From Gammaproteobacteria bacterium (lineage in GTDB: Bacteria; Pseudomonadota; Gammaproteobacteria; Burkholderiales; Rhodocyclaceae), in contig JARFTZ010000032.1 of assembly GCA_029289235.1 (NCBI GenBank), positions 62,001-126,000 on the forward strand: DNA of 64,000 bases. The letters run 5' to 3'. Below the pieces are notes generated by a model. The model saw only the letters and a list, made by a program, of their open reading frames with translations, did no database searches and had not been told where the DNA came from. Shown in pieces: positions 37,721-51,806 of this stretch (position 1 is the first letter of the stretch; each line of letters starts with the position of its first letter). The position numbers and the translations under genes are program-made.

Positions 37721-38989
37721 TCAGGCCGGGAACTGCGCGAAGTTCTGTCCGGTCGAGGCGAGCACCCCGAGCCAGGCCGGGCTGTTGAGGTCGAGCTGCT
37801 TCTTCTGGCTCGCCAGCAGGCCGATCGGCACGTGGGTGAAGACGCCGTGATGCTGGCCGATCACCAGACCGGTCTTGCCCGCCATTGCGGCATGGACGGC
37901 ATTGCGCGCATAGAAGTCGCAGAGCACCGCGTCGTCGGCGCAGGCCGGGACGCTGCGGATCATGTAGCTCGGATCGAAGTAACGCAGGGCGAAGGGGATG
38001 CCCTCGGCCTTGAAATAGGATTCGATGCGGTCACGCAGGAAGATGCCGATATCCTTCGACTTGAGGTTGCCGGAAGCGTCGTACTTGTCTTCGCCACCGG
38101 CCATCAGGTGCTGTCCCGCCCCCTCCGCCACCAGGATGACGGCGTGCGCACGCCGGAGCATGCGCTCCTTCAACGCCACGAGGAAACCGTCTTCGCCGTC
38201 GAGAACGAAAGGCACCTCGGGAACCAGCGTGAAGTTGACGTCCTGACTGGCTACCGTCGCGCCGGCTGCTATGAAGCCGGCATGGCGCCCCATGATCTTC
38301 ACCACGGAGATGCCATTGAACACGCTGTGCGCCTCGGTATGCGCGCAAGCGATCGCCTTGGCCGCCTCTTCCACCGCCGTGACATAACCGAACGTCCGGG
38401 TGACGAAAGCCACGTCGTTGTCGATGGTCTTCGGCACGCCGACTACTGCCAGGGCATGGCCGCGCGAGCGGGCTTCCTCGAACAGTTCCGCGCCGCCGCG
38501 CTGGGTACCGTCGCCGCCGACGACGAACAGGATGTCCACCTTGCGCCGGATCAGGTTGTCGACCGCCACGCTGACGTCAACCGGCCCGCGCGAGGTGTTG
38601 AGCACCGTGCCGCCTTCCTTGTGGATGTCCTCGACGAATTCCGGCGTCAGCGGGATCGGCTCCGAGCCGCGCCACGGATCAAGCCCCTGGTAGCCGTTGG
38701 TGAAACCGAGAATCTCGCGCACGCCGTAGCCGTGGTAGAGCTGCAGGACCAGCGAGCGGATGACGTTGTTCAGGCCGGGACACAGGCCGCCACACGTCAC
38801 GACACCGGCGCGGGTTTTCTTCGGATCGAAAAACAGCTTTTCGCGCGGCCCGGCCACTTCGAAGAAAAGCTCCTCCGCCGGCGGCGCATCGGGATCGACG
38901 ATGACGCTGCAAGGCACGCGCGCCTTATCGCTGACGTGGTAATCGAGCGGTGACGGGTAACGGGCTTCGCCCAGTACGGTGATGTCCAT
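37721..38989 (-). CDS. 6-phosphofructokinase, ATP type with PPi-like active-site lysine
   Basis: This enzyme phosphorylates fructose 6-phosphate in glycolysis. The 422-residue protein has GVVTCGGLCPGLNNVIR, the nucleotide motif GGDGTQRG and the catalytic PKTIDND, then IMGRHAGFIA. The glycine after GGD favours ATP as donor, whereas the lysine in PKTIDND replaces the glycine of bacterial PfkA. This combination is known from plant- and trypanosome-type ATP-PFKs. I infer ATP use, but PPi cannot be excluded by sequence. The ATG at 38989 fits family N-termini (MDITVLGEARYPSP). It is divergent from the trehalose operon, with a palindrome upstream. Confidence 0.9.
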   Translation of the reverse strand: MDITVLGEARYPSPLDYHVSDKARVPCSVIVDPDAPPAEELFFEVAGPREKLFFDPKKTRAGVVTCGGLCPGLNNVIRSLVLQLYHGYGVREILGFTNGYQGLDPWRGSEPIPLTPEFVEDIHKEGGTVLNTSRGPVDVSVAVDNLIRRKVDILFVVGGDGTQRGGAELFEEARSRGHALAVVGVPKTIDNDVAFVTRTFGYVTAVEEAAKAIACAHTEAHSVFNGISVVKIMGRHAGFIAAGATVASQDVNFTLVPEVPFVLDGEDGFLVALKERMLRRAHAVILVAEGAGQHLMAGGEDKYDASGNLKSKDIGIFLRDRIESYFKAEGIPFALRYFDPSYMIRSVPACADDAVLCDFYARNAVHAAMAGKTGLVIGQHHGVFTHVPIGLLASQKKQLDLNSPAWLGVLASTGQNFAQFPA

Positions 38990-39026
38990 GGTTCTTATCC
39001 AGAAAGACGGGTTAAAGCAAACCGCA

Positions 39027-39056
39027 AGTATCACTGACAGCCCGGGCTTCGGTCAA
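39027..39056 (-). promoter_or_regulatory. Probable promoter of the phosphofructokinase gene
   Basis: On the minus strand TTGACC (39051-39056) and GATACT (39027-39032) are 18 bp apart. They would start transcription about 30 bp before the pfk ATG. The -35 directly abuts the palindrome at 39057-39073. Confidence 0.55.
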
Positions 39057-39073
39057 TTGAAACGGCGTTTCAA
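39057..39073. promoter_or_regulatory. 17-bp palindrome TTGAAACG-G-CGTTTCAA, candidate sugar operator
   Basis: Perfect 8-bp arms surround one base. The half-site TGAAACG resembles operators of LacI/Cra-type regulators, which often sit at glycolytic genes, but the one-base centre differs from the Cra core. It lies directly upstream of the pfk -35 and 178 bp before the treS start, so it could control either unit. Confidence 0.6.
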
Positions 39074-39251
39074 AAAAGCCCACCGCCGAACCATTTCCAT
39101 CACTTGCTGTCGCTTTTAAGAGCGCAAGGCGCCGTTGCGCGGGCCAAAGCCGTTTGCCCTTAGGCGCCCCATATGCAAGACTGAAAAATCACGCACCGCC
39201 TCCGCCCACCGCGCAACCTCGATCAACCGCCGAGGAGAAGGGAGATGCCAC

Positions 39252-42644
<3,393 letters not shown>

Positions 42645-42658
42645 CAACGGAGACCCCC

Positions 42659-44791
42659 ATGCCCCAACCCATCACCACCGTCTGGCCCGGTTCGCCCGCC
42701 CCGCGCGGGGCCGCCTGGGACGGCGAAGGCGTCAACTTCTCGCTGTTCTCGGAACACGCCGAGGCTGTCGACCTGTGCCTGTTCGACCCGGCCGGGCGCC
42801 AGGAGGTGCAACGCATCCGCATGCCGGAGCGCACCGACCAGATCTGGCATTGCTACCTGCCGGAAGCCCGTCCCGGCCTGCTCTACGGCTACCGCGTGCA
42901 CGGCCCCTACGATCCGGCGCGCGGCCATCGTTTCAACCCGAACAAGCTGCTCATCGAGCCCTACGCCAAGGACATCATCGGGCGCACCGCCTGGCACGAT
43001 TCGCACTTCGGCTACCGGGTCGGCCATCGCCACGCCGACCTCTCCTTCGACCGGCGCGACAACGCCGCGCTGATGCCGAAATGCCGTGTCATCGACCCGG
43101 CCTTCACCTGGGGCGACGACCGCTCGCCGAAGATCCCGTGGGCCGACATGGTGGTCTACGAACTGCACGTGCGCGGCTTCACGAAAAACCATCCCAACGT
43201 GCCGCCGGCGCTGCGCGGCACCTACGCCGGACTGGCCACCGCGCCGGTCATCGAGCACCTGCGCTCGCTGGGCGTCACCTCGGTCGAACTGATGCCGGTA
43301 CATTCCTTCGTCGACGACCGCCACCTGGTCGAACGCGGCCTGCGCAACTACTGGGGCTACAACTCGATCGGCTTTTTCGCCCCCGACCAGCGCTACAGCG
43401 CCAGCGGCGTGGTCAGCGAATTCAAGACAATGGTCAAGACGCTGCACTCGGCCGGCATCGAGGTCATCCTCGACGTGGTCTACAACCACACCGCCGAAGG
43501 CAACCACCTCGGCCCGACGCTGTCGTTTCGCGGCATCGACAACGCCTCCTACTACCGTCTGGTGGCCGACGACCCGCGCTACTACATGGACTTCACCGGC
43601 TGCGGCAACACACTCAACCTGCAGCAGCCGCGCGTACTCCAGCTGATCATGGATTCGCTGCGCTACTGGGTGCTGGAGATGCACGTCGACGGCTTCCGCT
43701 TCGACCTCGCCTCGGCGCTTGCGCGGGAGCTGCACGCGGTCGACCGCCTCGGCTCCTTCTTTGACATCCTGATGCAGGACCCGGTGCTGTCGCAGGTCAA
43801 GCTGATCGCCGAGCCGTGGGACCTCGGCGAAGGCGGCTACCAGGTCGGCAACTTCCCGGTCGGCTGGGCCGAGTGGAACGACCGCTACCGCGACACCATG
43901 CGCGCCTACTGGAAGGGCGACGGCGGCCTGATCGGCGACTTCGCCCGCCGGCTGACCGGCTCCAGCGACCTGTATGAACACAGCGGCCGCAAGCCCTACG
44001 CCAGTGTCAACTTCATCACCGCCCACGACGGTTTCACCCTGCACGACCTGGTCAGCTACAACGGCAAGCACAACGAGGCCAACGGCGAAGAGAACCGCGA
44101 CGGCACCGACAACAACAACGCCTGGAACTGCGGCGAGGAAGGACCGACGCAGAAGGCCTCGATCAACACCCTGCGCGCCCGGCAGAAGCGTAACATGATC
44201 GCCACGCTGCTGTTTTCGCAGGGCGTGCCGATGCTCCTCGCCGGCGACGAACTGGGCCGCACGCAGCGGGGCAACAACAACGCCTATTGCCAGGACAACG
44301 AGCTAAGCTGGCTCAACTGGGAGCTTTCGGCCGAAGACCGGCAGTTCCTCGCCTTCGTCCGCCGCGCCATCGCGTTGCGCAAGGCTCACCCGGTGTTCCG
44401 CCGACGCAGCTTCTTCCAGGGGCGTTCGATTCGCGGCACCGGGGTCAAGGACCTGTTCTGGGTCACCCCCGAGGGCACGGAAATGACCGACGAGGAATGG
44501 ACTCAGCATTTCGCCCGCTGCCTCGGGGTGCTGCTCTCCGGCCAGGAAATCAACGAGCGCGGCCCGCGCGGCGAGATCATCCGCGACGACAACTGCCTGC
44601 TGCTGATCAACGCCCACCACGAAGCCATCCCCTTCCGCCTGCCGGAAACGACTCCGGGGACAATCTGGCACACCGAGCTCGACACGCACCACAAGGGCGG
44701 CCTGCAGAGCAATGGCAAATTCAATGGCGGCGACAGCTACCGTCTCGCCGGCCGCACCCTGGCCCTGCTGATCCAGCGAGGCAAGGCATGA
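42659..44791 (+). CDS. glgX: Glycogen debranching enzyme GlgX
   Basis: This GH13 isoamylase-type enzyme removes short branches from limit dextrin or glycogen. The 710-residue protein starts with a CBM48-like region ([34 protein letters not shown]). The catalytic triad is Asp349 (DGFRFDLAS), Glu385 (LIAEPWDLG) and Asp457 ([15 protein letters not shown]). The NDAEN-type NAWNCG segment common to GlgX/TreX is present ([12 protein letters not shown]). GGAG precedes the ATG. In trehalose operons it supplies linear maltooligosaccharides for TreY. Its stop overlaps the treZ start. Confidence 0.95.
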   Translation: MPQPITTVWPGSPAPRGAAWDGEGVNFSLFSEHAEAVDLCLFDPAGRQEVQRIRMPERTDQIWHCYLPEARPGLLYGYRVHGPYDPARGHRFNPNKLLIEPYAKDIIGRTAWHDSHFGYRVGHRHADLSFDRRDNAALMPKCRVIDPAFTWGDDRSPKIPWADMVVYELHVRGFTKNHPNVPPALRGTYAGLATAPVIEHLRSLGVTSVELMPVHSFVDDRHLVERGLRNYWGYNSIGFFAPDQRYSASGVVSEFKTMVKTLHSAGIEVILDVVYNHTAEGNHLGPTLSFRGIDNASYYRLVADDPRYYMDFTGCGNTLNLQQPRVLQLIMDSLRYWVLEMHVDGFRFDLASALARELHAVDRLGSFFDILMQDPVLSQVKLIAEPWDLGEGGYQVGNFPVGWAEWNDRYRDTMRAYWKGDGGLIGDFARRLTGSSDLYEHSGRKPYASVNFITAHDGFTLHDLVSYNGKHNEANGEENRDGTDNNNAWNCGEEGPTQKASINTLRARQKRNMIATLLFSQGVPMLLAGDELGRTQRGNNNAYCQDNELSWLNWELSAEDRQFLAFVRRAIALRKAHPVFRRRSFFQGRSIRGTGVKDLFWVTPEGTEMTDEEWTQHFARCLGVLLSGQEINERGPRGEIIRDDNCLLLINAHHEAIPFRLPETTPGTIWHTELDTHHKGGLQSNGKFNGGDSYRLAGRTLALLIQRGKA

Positions 44792-46632
44792 AGCACCGCC
44801 ATGACATGCCGTTCGGCAGCGAACTCCTGCCCGGAGGGGGCGTGCGCTTCCGCCTCTGGGCGCCCCGCATCGCCGAAGTTCGCCTGTCCCTGGCGGACAA
44901 CGCATTTCCTCTGCCAATGGAGAAGGACCACGCCGGCTGGCACTTGCTGACGGTTCCCGACGCCGTCGCCGGCACCCGCTACGCCTTCGTCCTGCCCGAC
45001 GGTCTGCATGTCCCCGACCCCGCCTCGCGCAGCAACCCCGACGACGTGCACGCCCCCTCCGAAGTCGTCGACCCGCAGGCCTTCGACTGGCCCGACGACG
45101 GCTGGCGCGGCCGCCCGTGGGAAGAGGCGGTGATCTACGAACTGCACGTCGGCACGTTCTCCCCTTCGGGCGACTTCGCCGGCGTCATCGACCGGCTCGA
45201 TTACCTCGTCGACCTCGGCGTCACCGCCATCGAGCTGATGCCGCTCGCCGACTTCCCCGGCCATCGCGGCTGGGGCTACGACGGGGTGCTGCCCTTCGCC
45301 CCCGAATCCGCCTACGGCCGCCCGGACGACCTCAAGCGCCTGATCGCCGCCGCGCACACCCGCGGCCTGATGGTCCTGCTCGACGTCGTCTACAACCACT
45401 TCGGGCCGGAAGGCAACTACCTGCACGCCTACGCCCGCGAGTTCTTCAACCCGCGCCACCACACCCCGTGGGGCGCGGCGATCAACTTCGACGGTCCGCA
45501 TAACCGCACGGTGCGCGATTTCTTCATCCACAACGCGCTGTTCTGGCTGGAGGAATACCGCTTCGACGGGCTGCGCCTCGACGCCGTGCACGCCATCTGC
45601 GACGACAGCGCGACGCACCTCGTCAGCGAAATCGCCGCCGCCATTCGCCGTGGCCCCGGCCGTGACCGGCATGTCTACCTGATCCTGGAGAACGAGGACA
45701 ACACGGCGCACCACCTCGAACGCCAAGCCGGGCAAACCCGAAACACGGCCACGGCCCAGTGGAACGACGACATCCACCACGCCTTCCACGTGCTCGCCAC
45801 CGGCGAAACCGACGGCTACTACGTCGATTACGCGACCGATCCGGCCGGCCAGCTGGCCCGCTGCCTGAGCGAAGGCTTCGCCTTCCAGGGCGACCCGTCG
45901 CCGTTCCGCGACGGCGCCCGGCGCGGCGAACCGAGCGCGCACCTGCCGCCCGGCGCCTTCATCGACTTCCTGCAGAACCACGACCAGATCGGCAACCGCG
46001 CCTTCGGCGAGCGGCTGTGCCACCTCGCCCCCGCCGCCGCGCTCGACGCGCTGACGGCCGTCCTGCTGCTCGCACCGCAGCCGCCGATGCTGTTCATGGG
46101 CGAGGAATTCGCCGCGGCGCAGCCCTTCCTCTTCTTCTGCAATTTCGGCCCGGAACTGGCGCAGGCGGTGACCGACGGCCGTCGTCGCGAATTCGCCCGT
46201 TTCGCGAAGTTCGCCGACCCGGCCGTCCGCGAACGCATCCCCGACCCGAACGCCGAGAGCACCTTCGCCGCCTGCATGCTCGACTGGAACGCCCGGGAGC
46301 TGCCGGGCCACCGCGAACGGCTGGCGCTGCATCGGCAACTGCTCATCCTCCGCCATCGCCACCTCGTCCCGCGCCTGGCCGGCATGGCGGGTGGTCAGGG
46401 CGAGGTTACCCGCCTGGGCGAACGAGGCCTCTCGATTGCCTGGACGCTAGGCGACAAAAGCCGTTGGACCTTGCTCGCCAACCCCGCCAACCTACCCGTC
46501 GCCCATGCGCCGGTTCCCCAAGGGCAGTGTGTTTTCGCGGTGCCCTGGTGGAATCCTGCGCCGCACGGCGGCTATGTCACGCTGCCGCCCTGGTCGGCAG
46601 CGTGGTTCCTGACGGAGCCTGAAAAACGATGA
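44788..46632 (+). CDS. treZ: Malto-oligosyltrehalose trehalohydrolase TreZ
   Basis: TreZ releases trehalose from malto-oligosyltrehalose. The 614-residue GH13 protein has an N-terminal CBM48-like beta domain ([18 protein letters not shown]) and the TreZ signature [27 protein letters not shown]. Its catalytic residues are Asp265 ([10 protein letters not shown]), Glu301 (LILENEDN) and Asp399 ([12 protein letters not shown]). The region [17 protein letters not shown] and the following segment agree with TreZ. ATG overlaps the glgX stop and the stop overlaps the malQ-treY start, so the product is made next to its partner enzyme. Confidence 0.95.
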   Translation: MKHRHDMPFGSELLPGGGVRFRLWAPRIAEVRLSLADNAFPLPMEKDHAGWHLLTVPDAVAGTRYAFVLPDGLHVPDPASRSNPDDVHAPSEVVDPQAFDWPDDGWRGRPWEEAVIYELHVGTFSPSGDFAGVIDRLDYLVDLGVTAIELMPLADFPGHRGWGYDGVLPFAPESAYGRPDDLKRLIAAAHTRGLMVLLDVVYNHFGPEGNYLHAYAREFFNPRHHTPWGAAINFDGPHNRTVRDFFIHNALFWLEEYRFDGLRLDAVHAICDDSATHLVSEIAAAIRRGPGRDRHVYLILENEDNTAHHLERQAGQTRNTATAQWNDDIHHAFHVLATGETDGYYVDYATDPAGQLARCLSEGFAFQGDPSPFRDGARRGEPSAHLPPGAFIDFLQNHDQIGNRAFGERLCHLAPAAALDALTAVLLLAPQPPMLFMGEEFAAAQPFLFFCNFGPELAQAVTDGRRREFARFAKFADPAVRERIPDPNAESTFAACMLDWNARELPGHRERLALHRQLLILRHRHLVPRLAGMAGGQGEVTRLGERGLSIAWTLGDKSRWTLLANPANLPVAHAPVPQGQCVFAVPWWNPAPHGGYVTLPPWSAAWFLTEPEKR

Positions 46633-49600
46633 ACACATCCCACGCCAGCGACCCGTTGCGCCTGTTGTCCAAGCATTGCGGCCTGACCGAGTTCTACGCC
46701 GACATCTACGGCACACGCCATGCAACCTCGGAAGAAACCCGGCGCACTCTGCTCGCCGCCATGGGCATCGATATCGAAACGACGCCGCCCGAGGAATGGC
46801 TACAGCGTCTCGAAGACGACGAGTGGCGCAATCCCCTGCCGCCGGTTTGCGTGATCCGGTGCGGCGAGGCGCCGACGATCCGCGTCAGCCTGCCCGGCGC
46901 CGGGGCCTCGCACCCCGTGCCGTGGTCGCTCGAACTGGAGGACGGTCAGCGGCTCGACGGCCAGTTCGTCCCGGCGGAACTGCCCGCGCACGGACGCCGG
47001 CGCGTGGACGACGTCTCCCGCGTGCGCCGGCAGGCCGAGTTCCCGCCCATCGACCGCCCCGGCTATCACCGGTTGAAGTTGCACCTGCCCGACCAGCTGG
47101 CTGAGATGTCGCTGATCGTCGCGCCTGACGGTTGTTACCGGCCTGACGCGCTCGCCGGAGAAGGCCCGGACGCGGGCCGCGTCTGGGGACCGGCAGTGCA
47201 GCTCTACAGCCTGCGCTCGCGCCGCAACTGGGGCATCGGCGACTTCACCGACCTGCACACGCTCGTCGACATGACGGCCGAAGCCGGCGGCGGCATCGTC
47301 GGACTCAACCCGCTGCATGCGCTGTTTCCGCACGACCCGGCGCGCATCAGCCCGTACAGCCCGTCGAGCCGCAGTTTCTTCAACGCGCTGTACATCGACG
47401 TCGAAGCCATCCCCGAACTGCATGAATGCCTGCCCGCCCGGGCGCTGGTCGATTCGCCGCGCTTCCAGGCGCGGCTGCGCAGCCTGCGCGCCGAGGAACG
47501 GGTCAACTACCCGGCCGTCGCGGCAGCCAAGCGCGAAGTGCTCGACCTCGTCTTCCGGCACTTCTGGGACGAGCACATCACCCGGAACAGCGGGCGCGCC
47601 GGCGAGTTCAACGCTTTCCGCGCCGCCGGCGGCGACCTGCTCGAATCGCTGGCGCGCTTTGAAGCGCTGCAGGCACATTTCAGCGCCGAAAACCCGGCCG
47701 TGTGGGGCTGGCCGGTGTGGCCGCCGGCGTTCCGCGACCCGCACTCGCCGGAGGTTGCGGAGTTCGCCGCCGCGCATGCCGAGGCCGTCGCCTTCCACGC
47801 CTGGCTGCAGTGGCTCGCGGCCTCGCAACTCGACGCCGTGGGGCATCGCTCCTGGCAACGCGGGCTGGGCGTCGGCCTTTATGGCGACCTCGCCGTCGGC
47901 GTCAATCCCGGCGGCGCCGAAGCCTGGCGCTGGCAGGACGTGTTCGCCCGCGGCGCCTACGCCGGCGCGCCGCCCGACCTGCTCGCGCAAAACGGGCAGG
48001 ACTGGGGCCTGCCGCCGTTCATCCCGCACCGGCTGCGCCAGGCGGCCTACGCGCCGCTGATCGAGATCCTGCGCGCCAACATGCGCTACAACGGCGCCCT
48101 GCGCATCGACCACGTGATGGGGCTCTATCGCGTCTTCTGGGTGCCCGCCGGCCAATCGGCGGCGCATGGCGCGTACGTGCACTACCCGGTCAACGAACTG
48201 CTCGGCATCGTCGCGCTGGAAAGCCAACGCAACCGCTGCCTGGTCATCGGCGAGGATCTCGGCACCGTGCCGGAGGAACTGCGCCCGCAGCTGGCCGAAC
48301 GCGCGATCCTCTCCTACCGTCCGCTGATCTTCGAGCGCCAGGCCGACGGCGTCTTCACCCCTCCCGCCGACTACCCGCGACAGGCACTGGCCTGCGTCAG
48401 CACGCACGACCTGCCGACACTCGCCGGCCTGTGGCTGGGCCTCGACATCGATCTGCGGGCGAAACACGGCCTCTACGCCACCGACGCGCTGCGCGCCGAC
48501 GAGGTCGTGGCCCGCGCCCAGGACCGCGCCCGCCTGCTGATGGCGCTGGAACACGAACAGCTGCTGCCCGACGGCGCCAGCGTGCACCCGGTCGCCCAGC
48601 CGGAGATGACCCTGCCGCTCGCCGCCGCCGTCCACGCCTACCTCGCGCGGACGCCGAGCATGGTGCTGATGGTGCAGCCGGAAGACATCCTCGGCCTCGT
48701 CGACCAGGCCAACCTGCCGAGCACCCGCGACGACCAGCATCCCAACTGGCAGCGCCGCCTGCCGCTGGACCTGGAGGAATGGAGCGGCGACGCGCGCTTT
48801 CGCTGCATCGTCGAAACGCTCCGCCACGAGCGCGGCACCGCCGTCACGCCGCACCCGGAACCTGCCGCGCCACTCAAGGCGGCAACGATTCCGCGCGCGA
48901 CGTACCGCCTGCAGTTCAACCGCGACTTCACCTTCGCCCAGGCCACCGAACTGGTCCCCTACCTCGCCGAGCTCGGCATCAGCCACTGCTACGCCTCGTC
49001 CTACCTGAAGGCGCGCCCGGGCAGCGGCCACGGCTACGACATCGTCGACCACGCCACGCTCAACCCGGAGATCGGCACGCCGGAGGATTACGAACGTTTC
49101 GTGGAAACCCTGCACGCGCACGGCATGGGCCAGATCCTCGACATCGTGCCCAACCACATGGGCATCATGGGCGCGGACAACGCCTGGTGGCTGGACGTGC
49201 TCGAGAACGGTCCGGCCTCGGCCAGGGGCCGCTTCTTCGACATTGACTGGGATCCGCTCAACCCGGCGCTCAAGGGCAAGATCCTGCTGCCCCTGCTCGG
49301 CGACCACTACGGCAACGTGCTCAACCGCGGCGAACTGCGCCTCGCCTTCGATGCGGCGCGCGGCGAATTCAGCCTGTTCTACTACCAGCACCGGCTGCCG
49401 ATCGACCCGGCCACTTACCCGCAGATCATCAACCGTCGCCTCGACCATCTCGCGACCGTACTCGGCGAAAACGATCAGCGTTATATCGAGCTGCTCAGCC
49501 TGCTGACCGCGTTCAGCCGCCTGCCGGGACGACTGGAGACCGATCCGGCGCTCCAGACCGAGCGCCAGCGCGACAAGGAAGTGCACAAGCGACACCTGGC

Positions 49601-51767
49601 GACGATCTATGCCGACTGCGCCGACATCGCCACGCACATCGACGCCGCCCTTGCCGAGCTCAACGGCACCGCCGGCGAACCGGCGAGCTTCGATCCGCTG
49701 CACGACCTGATCCAGGTGCAGGGCTATCGTCTGGCGTTCTGGCGCGTTGCCTCCGACGAGATCAACTACCGCCGTTTCTTCGACATCAACGACCTCGCCG
49801 CCCTGCGCATGGAGGAACCGGCGGTCTTCGAAGCGACGCACCGCTTCGTCCTCGACCTCGTTGCCCAGGGCAAGGTGGACGGCCTGCGCGTCGACCACCC
49901 GGACGGGCTCTACGACCCGGGCCAGTATTTCCGCCGCCTGCAGGAGCACATCGCCGGCCGGCCGCTGCAAGCGGACGACCCGCTGCCCGCCTACCTGGTC
50001 ATCGAGAAGATCCTCGCCGACCACGAGCGCCTGCCCGACGACTGGACGATTCACGGTGGCACCGGCTACCGCTTCTCCAGCATGGCCAACTCGCTGTTCG
50101 TCGACACCGCCGGCGAGCGGCGCATCACGCGCATCTACCGCGACTTCATCGGCCGCCACGAAGCGATCGAGGCGATGGTTCACGACGCCAAGAAGCTGAT
50201 CATGGACACCGCGCTGGCCAGCGAACTGGCCGTGCTGGCCAATCGCCTGACGCAGATCGCCGCTGCCAGCCGCGACACCTGCGACTTCACGCTCAACAGC
50301 CTGCGCGAGGCGCTGGCCGAAGTCGTCGCCTGCTTCCCGGTCTACCGCACCTATGTCAGCAGCGACGGCGTTTCTGCGGACGACCGGCGACACATCGACT
50401 GGGCCATCGGCATGGCGCGCAAGCGCAGCCTGGCGACCGACCTGTCCATCTTCGACTTCATCGCCGGCGTGCTGACCACCGACATCGCCCAGGGGCGCAA
50501 CGACGACTACCGCGCCGACGTCATCGGCTTCGCCATGAAATTCCAGCAGTTCTCGTCGCCGGTAAAAGCCAAGGGACTCGAAGACACCACGTTCTACCGC
50601 TACCACCGCCTCGCCTCGCTCAACGAGGTGGGCAGCGATCCACGCCGCTTCGGCATGAGCATCAACGCCTTTCATGCCAGCCTCAAGGCCCGCGCCACGC
50701 GCTGGCCGCACAATATGCTCACCTCGTCGACGCACGACAGCAAACGCTCGGAAGATGTCCGCGCCCGCATCAACGTGCTCTCCGAAATCCCCGCGGCATG
50801 GAAGCTGATGCTGCGCCGCTGGTCGCGCCTCAATCGCCTGCGCAAGCGCCGCGTCGACGGTGCCACCGTGCCCTCGGCGAACGACGAATACCTGCTCTAC
50901 CAGACGCTGATCGGCACCTGGCCGCCCGGCGATCCGGCCGCCATCGACCTTGACGCCTATCGCCAGCGGATCGTCGACTACATGATCAAGGCCGTGCGCG
51001 AGGCCAAGGAACACAGCAGCTGGGTCAACGTGAATGCCAGCTACGAACGCGGGCTGGATGAATTCATCACCGCCCTCCTCGCGCCGATCGAGAAAAACCC
51101 TTTCCTCGCCGACTTCATTCCCGTCGCCACCCACCTCTCCCGGCACGGCTACTACAACGGGCTGGCGATGACGCTGCTAAAACTCACCTCACCCGGCGTT
51201 CCCGACATCTACCAGGGGTGCGAACTGTGGCAGTTCAACCTCGTCGACCCGGACAACCGGCGCCCCGTCGATTTCAACCGTCGCCGCGACCTGCTCCGGC
51301 AACTTCGCGAGGAGTTCGCGACGCCCGAGGAAACCTGGCCGGCCCGGCTCGCCGCGCTGATGGAAACCCTCGACGATTCGCGCATGAAGCTCTACATCAC
51401 CTGGCGCACGCTGCAGCTGCGCGCCGCCAGCCCCGAGCTGTTCACCCTTGGCGACTACCTCCCGCTCGACGTCAGCGGGACGTACGCCGAGCACGTTTGC
51501 GCCTACGCCCGCACGCTGGAGGAGGGAAAGCGCGATGCCATCATCACCGTCGTGCCGCGCCTGACCCGCAAGCGGCTCGGCGAACAGGACGCGCCGCCGA
51601 CCGGGCCGGCGGTGTGGGACGACACCCTCATCCACCTGCCGGATTCCCTCGCCGGAAACCCCTGGCGCGACATTCTCTCCGGTACGTGCATCGCCGGAGC
51701 CGCCACGCTCGCGGTCAGCGACGTTCTGGCGACGCTTCCGGTCGGCTTGCTGAAAGCGCAGACGTAG
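46629..51767 (+). CDS. 4-alpha-glucanotransferase fused to malto-oligosyltrehalose synthase (MalQ-TreY)
   Basis: This 1712-residue protein combines two GH enzymes. Residues about 1-745 form a GH77 amylomaltase (MalQ) with catalytic Asp494 (LRIDHVMGLYR), Glu542 (VIGEDLGTVPEEL) and Asp594 (STHDLPTLAG). Residues about 754-1712 form TreY (GH13) with IPRATYRLQFNRDFTFAQATELVPYLAELG, Asp1089 (DGLRVDHPDGLYDP), Glu1126 (IEKIL) and Asp1370 (SSTHDSKRSED). TreY converts the reducing end of maltooligosaccharide into an alpha,alpha-1,1 link; MalQ would keep a supply of suitable chain lengths. The frame is unbroken. The arrangement is rare but reported in proteobacteria. Confidence 0.93.
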   Translation: MNTSHASDPLRLLSKHCGLTEFYADIYGTRHATSEETRRTLLAAMGIDIETTPPEEWLQRLEDDEWRNPLPPVCVIRCGEAPTIRVSLPGAGASHPVPWSLELEDGQRLDGQFVPAELPAHGRRRVDDVSRVRRQAEFPPIDRPGYHRLKLHLPDQLAEMSLIVAPDGCYRPDALAGEGPDAGRVWGPAVQLYSLRSRRNWGIGDFTDLHTLVDMTAEAGGGIVGLNPLHALFPHDPARISPYSPSSRSFFNALYIDVEAIPELHECLPARALVDSPRFQARLRSLRAEERVNYPAVAAAKREVLDLVFRHFWDEHITRNSGRAGEFNAFRAAGGDLLESLARFEALQAHFSAENPAVWGWPVWPPAFRDPHSPEVAEFAAAHAEAVAFHAWLQWLAASQLDAVGHRSWQRGLGVGLYGDLAVGVNPGGAEAWRWQDVFARGAYAGAPPDLLAQNGQDWGLPPFIPHRLRQAAYAPLIEILRANMRYNGALRIDHVMGLYRVFWVPAGQSAAHGAYVHYPVNELLGIVALESQRNRCLVIGEDLGTVPEELRPQLAERAILSYRPLIFERQADGVFTPPADYPRQALACVSTHDLPTLAGLWLGLDIDLRAKHGLYATDALRADEVVARAQDRARLLMALEHEQLLPDGASVHPVAQPEMTLPLAAAVHAYLARTPSMVLMVQPEDILGLVDQANLPSTRDDQHPNWQRRLPLDLEEWSGDARFRCIVETLRHERGTAVTPHPEPAAPLKAATIPRATYRLQFNRDFTFAQATELVPYLAELGISHCYASSYLKARPGSGHGYDIVDHATLNPEIGTPEDYERFVETLHAHGMGQILDIVPNHMGIMGADNAWWLDVLENGPASARGRFFDIDWDPLNPALKGKILLPLLGDHYGNVLNRGELRLAFDAARGEFSLFYYQHRLPIDPATYPQIINRRLDHLATVLGENDQRYIELLSLLTAFSRLPGRLETDPALQTERQRDKEVHKRHLATIYADCADIATHIDAALAELNGTAGEPASFDPLHDLIQVQGYRLAFWRVASDEINYRRFFDINDLAALRMEEPAVFEATHRFVLDLVAQGKVDGLRVDHPDGLYDPGQYFRRLQEHIAGRPLQADDPLPAYLVIEKILADHERLPDDWTIHGGTGYRFSSMANSLFVDTAGERRITRIYRDFIGRHEAIEAMVHDAKKLIMDTALASELAVLANRLTQIAAASRDTCDFTLNSLREALAEVVACFPVYRTYVSSDGVSADDRRHIDWAIGMARKRSLATDLSIFDFIAGVLTTDIAQGRNDDYRADVIGFAMKFQQFSSPVKAKGLEDTTFYRYHRLASLNEVGSDPRRFGMSINAFHASLKARATRWPHNMLTSSTHDSKRSEDVRARINVLSEIPAAWKLMLRRWSRLNRLRKRRVDGATVPSANDEYLLYQTLIGTWPPGDPAAIDLDAYRQRIVDYMIKAVREAKEHSSWVNVNASYERGLDEFITALLAPIEKNPFLADFIPVATHLSRHGYYNGLAMTLLKLTSPGVPDIYQGCELWQFNLVDPDNRRPVDFNRRRDLLRQLREEFATPEETWPARLAALMETLDDSRMKLYITWRTLQLRAASPELFTLGDYLPLDVSGTYAEHVCAYARTLEEGKRDAIITVVPRLTRKRLGEQDAPPTGPAVWDDTLIHLPDSLAGNPWRDILSGTCIAGAATLAVSDVLATLPVGLLKAQT

Positions 51768-51806
51768 TCTGGCAGCCGCCATGACCGCGCGGTAGAATCG
51801 CCGCCC

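Noticed and set aside
46800-51146. Minus-strand open frame of more than 1400 codons across malQ-treY (and similar ones opposite treS at 39189-42437, valS at 12240-15176 and sucCD at 30394-32571)
   Set aside because: These are mirror frames of high-GC coding regions. The products are rich in Arg, Ala, Gly, Val and His without any recognisable domain, while the opposite strand encodes complete, well-known enzymes.
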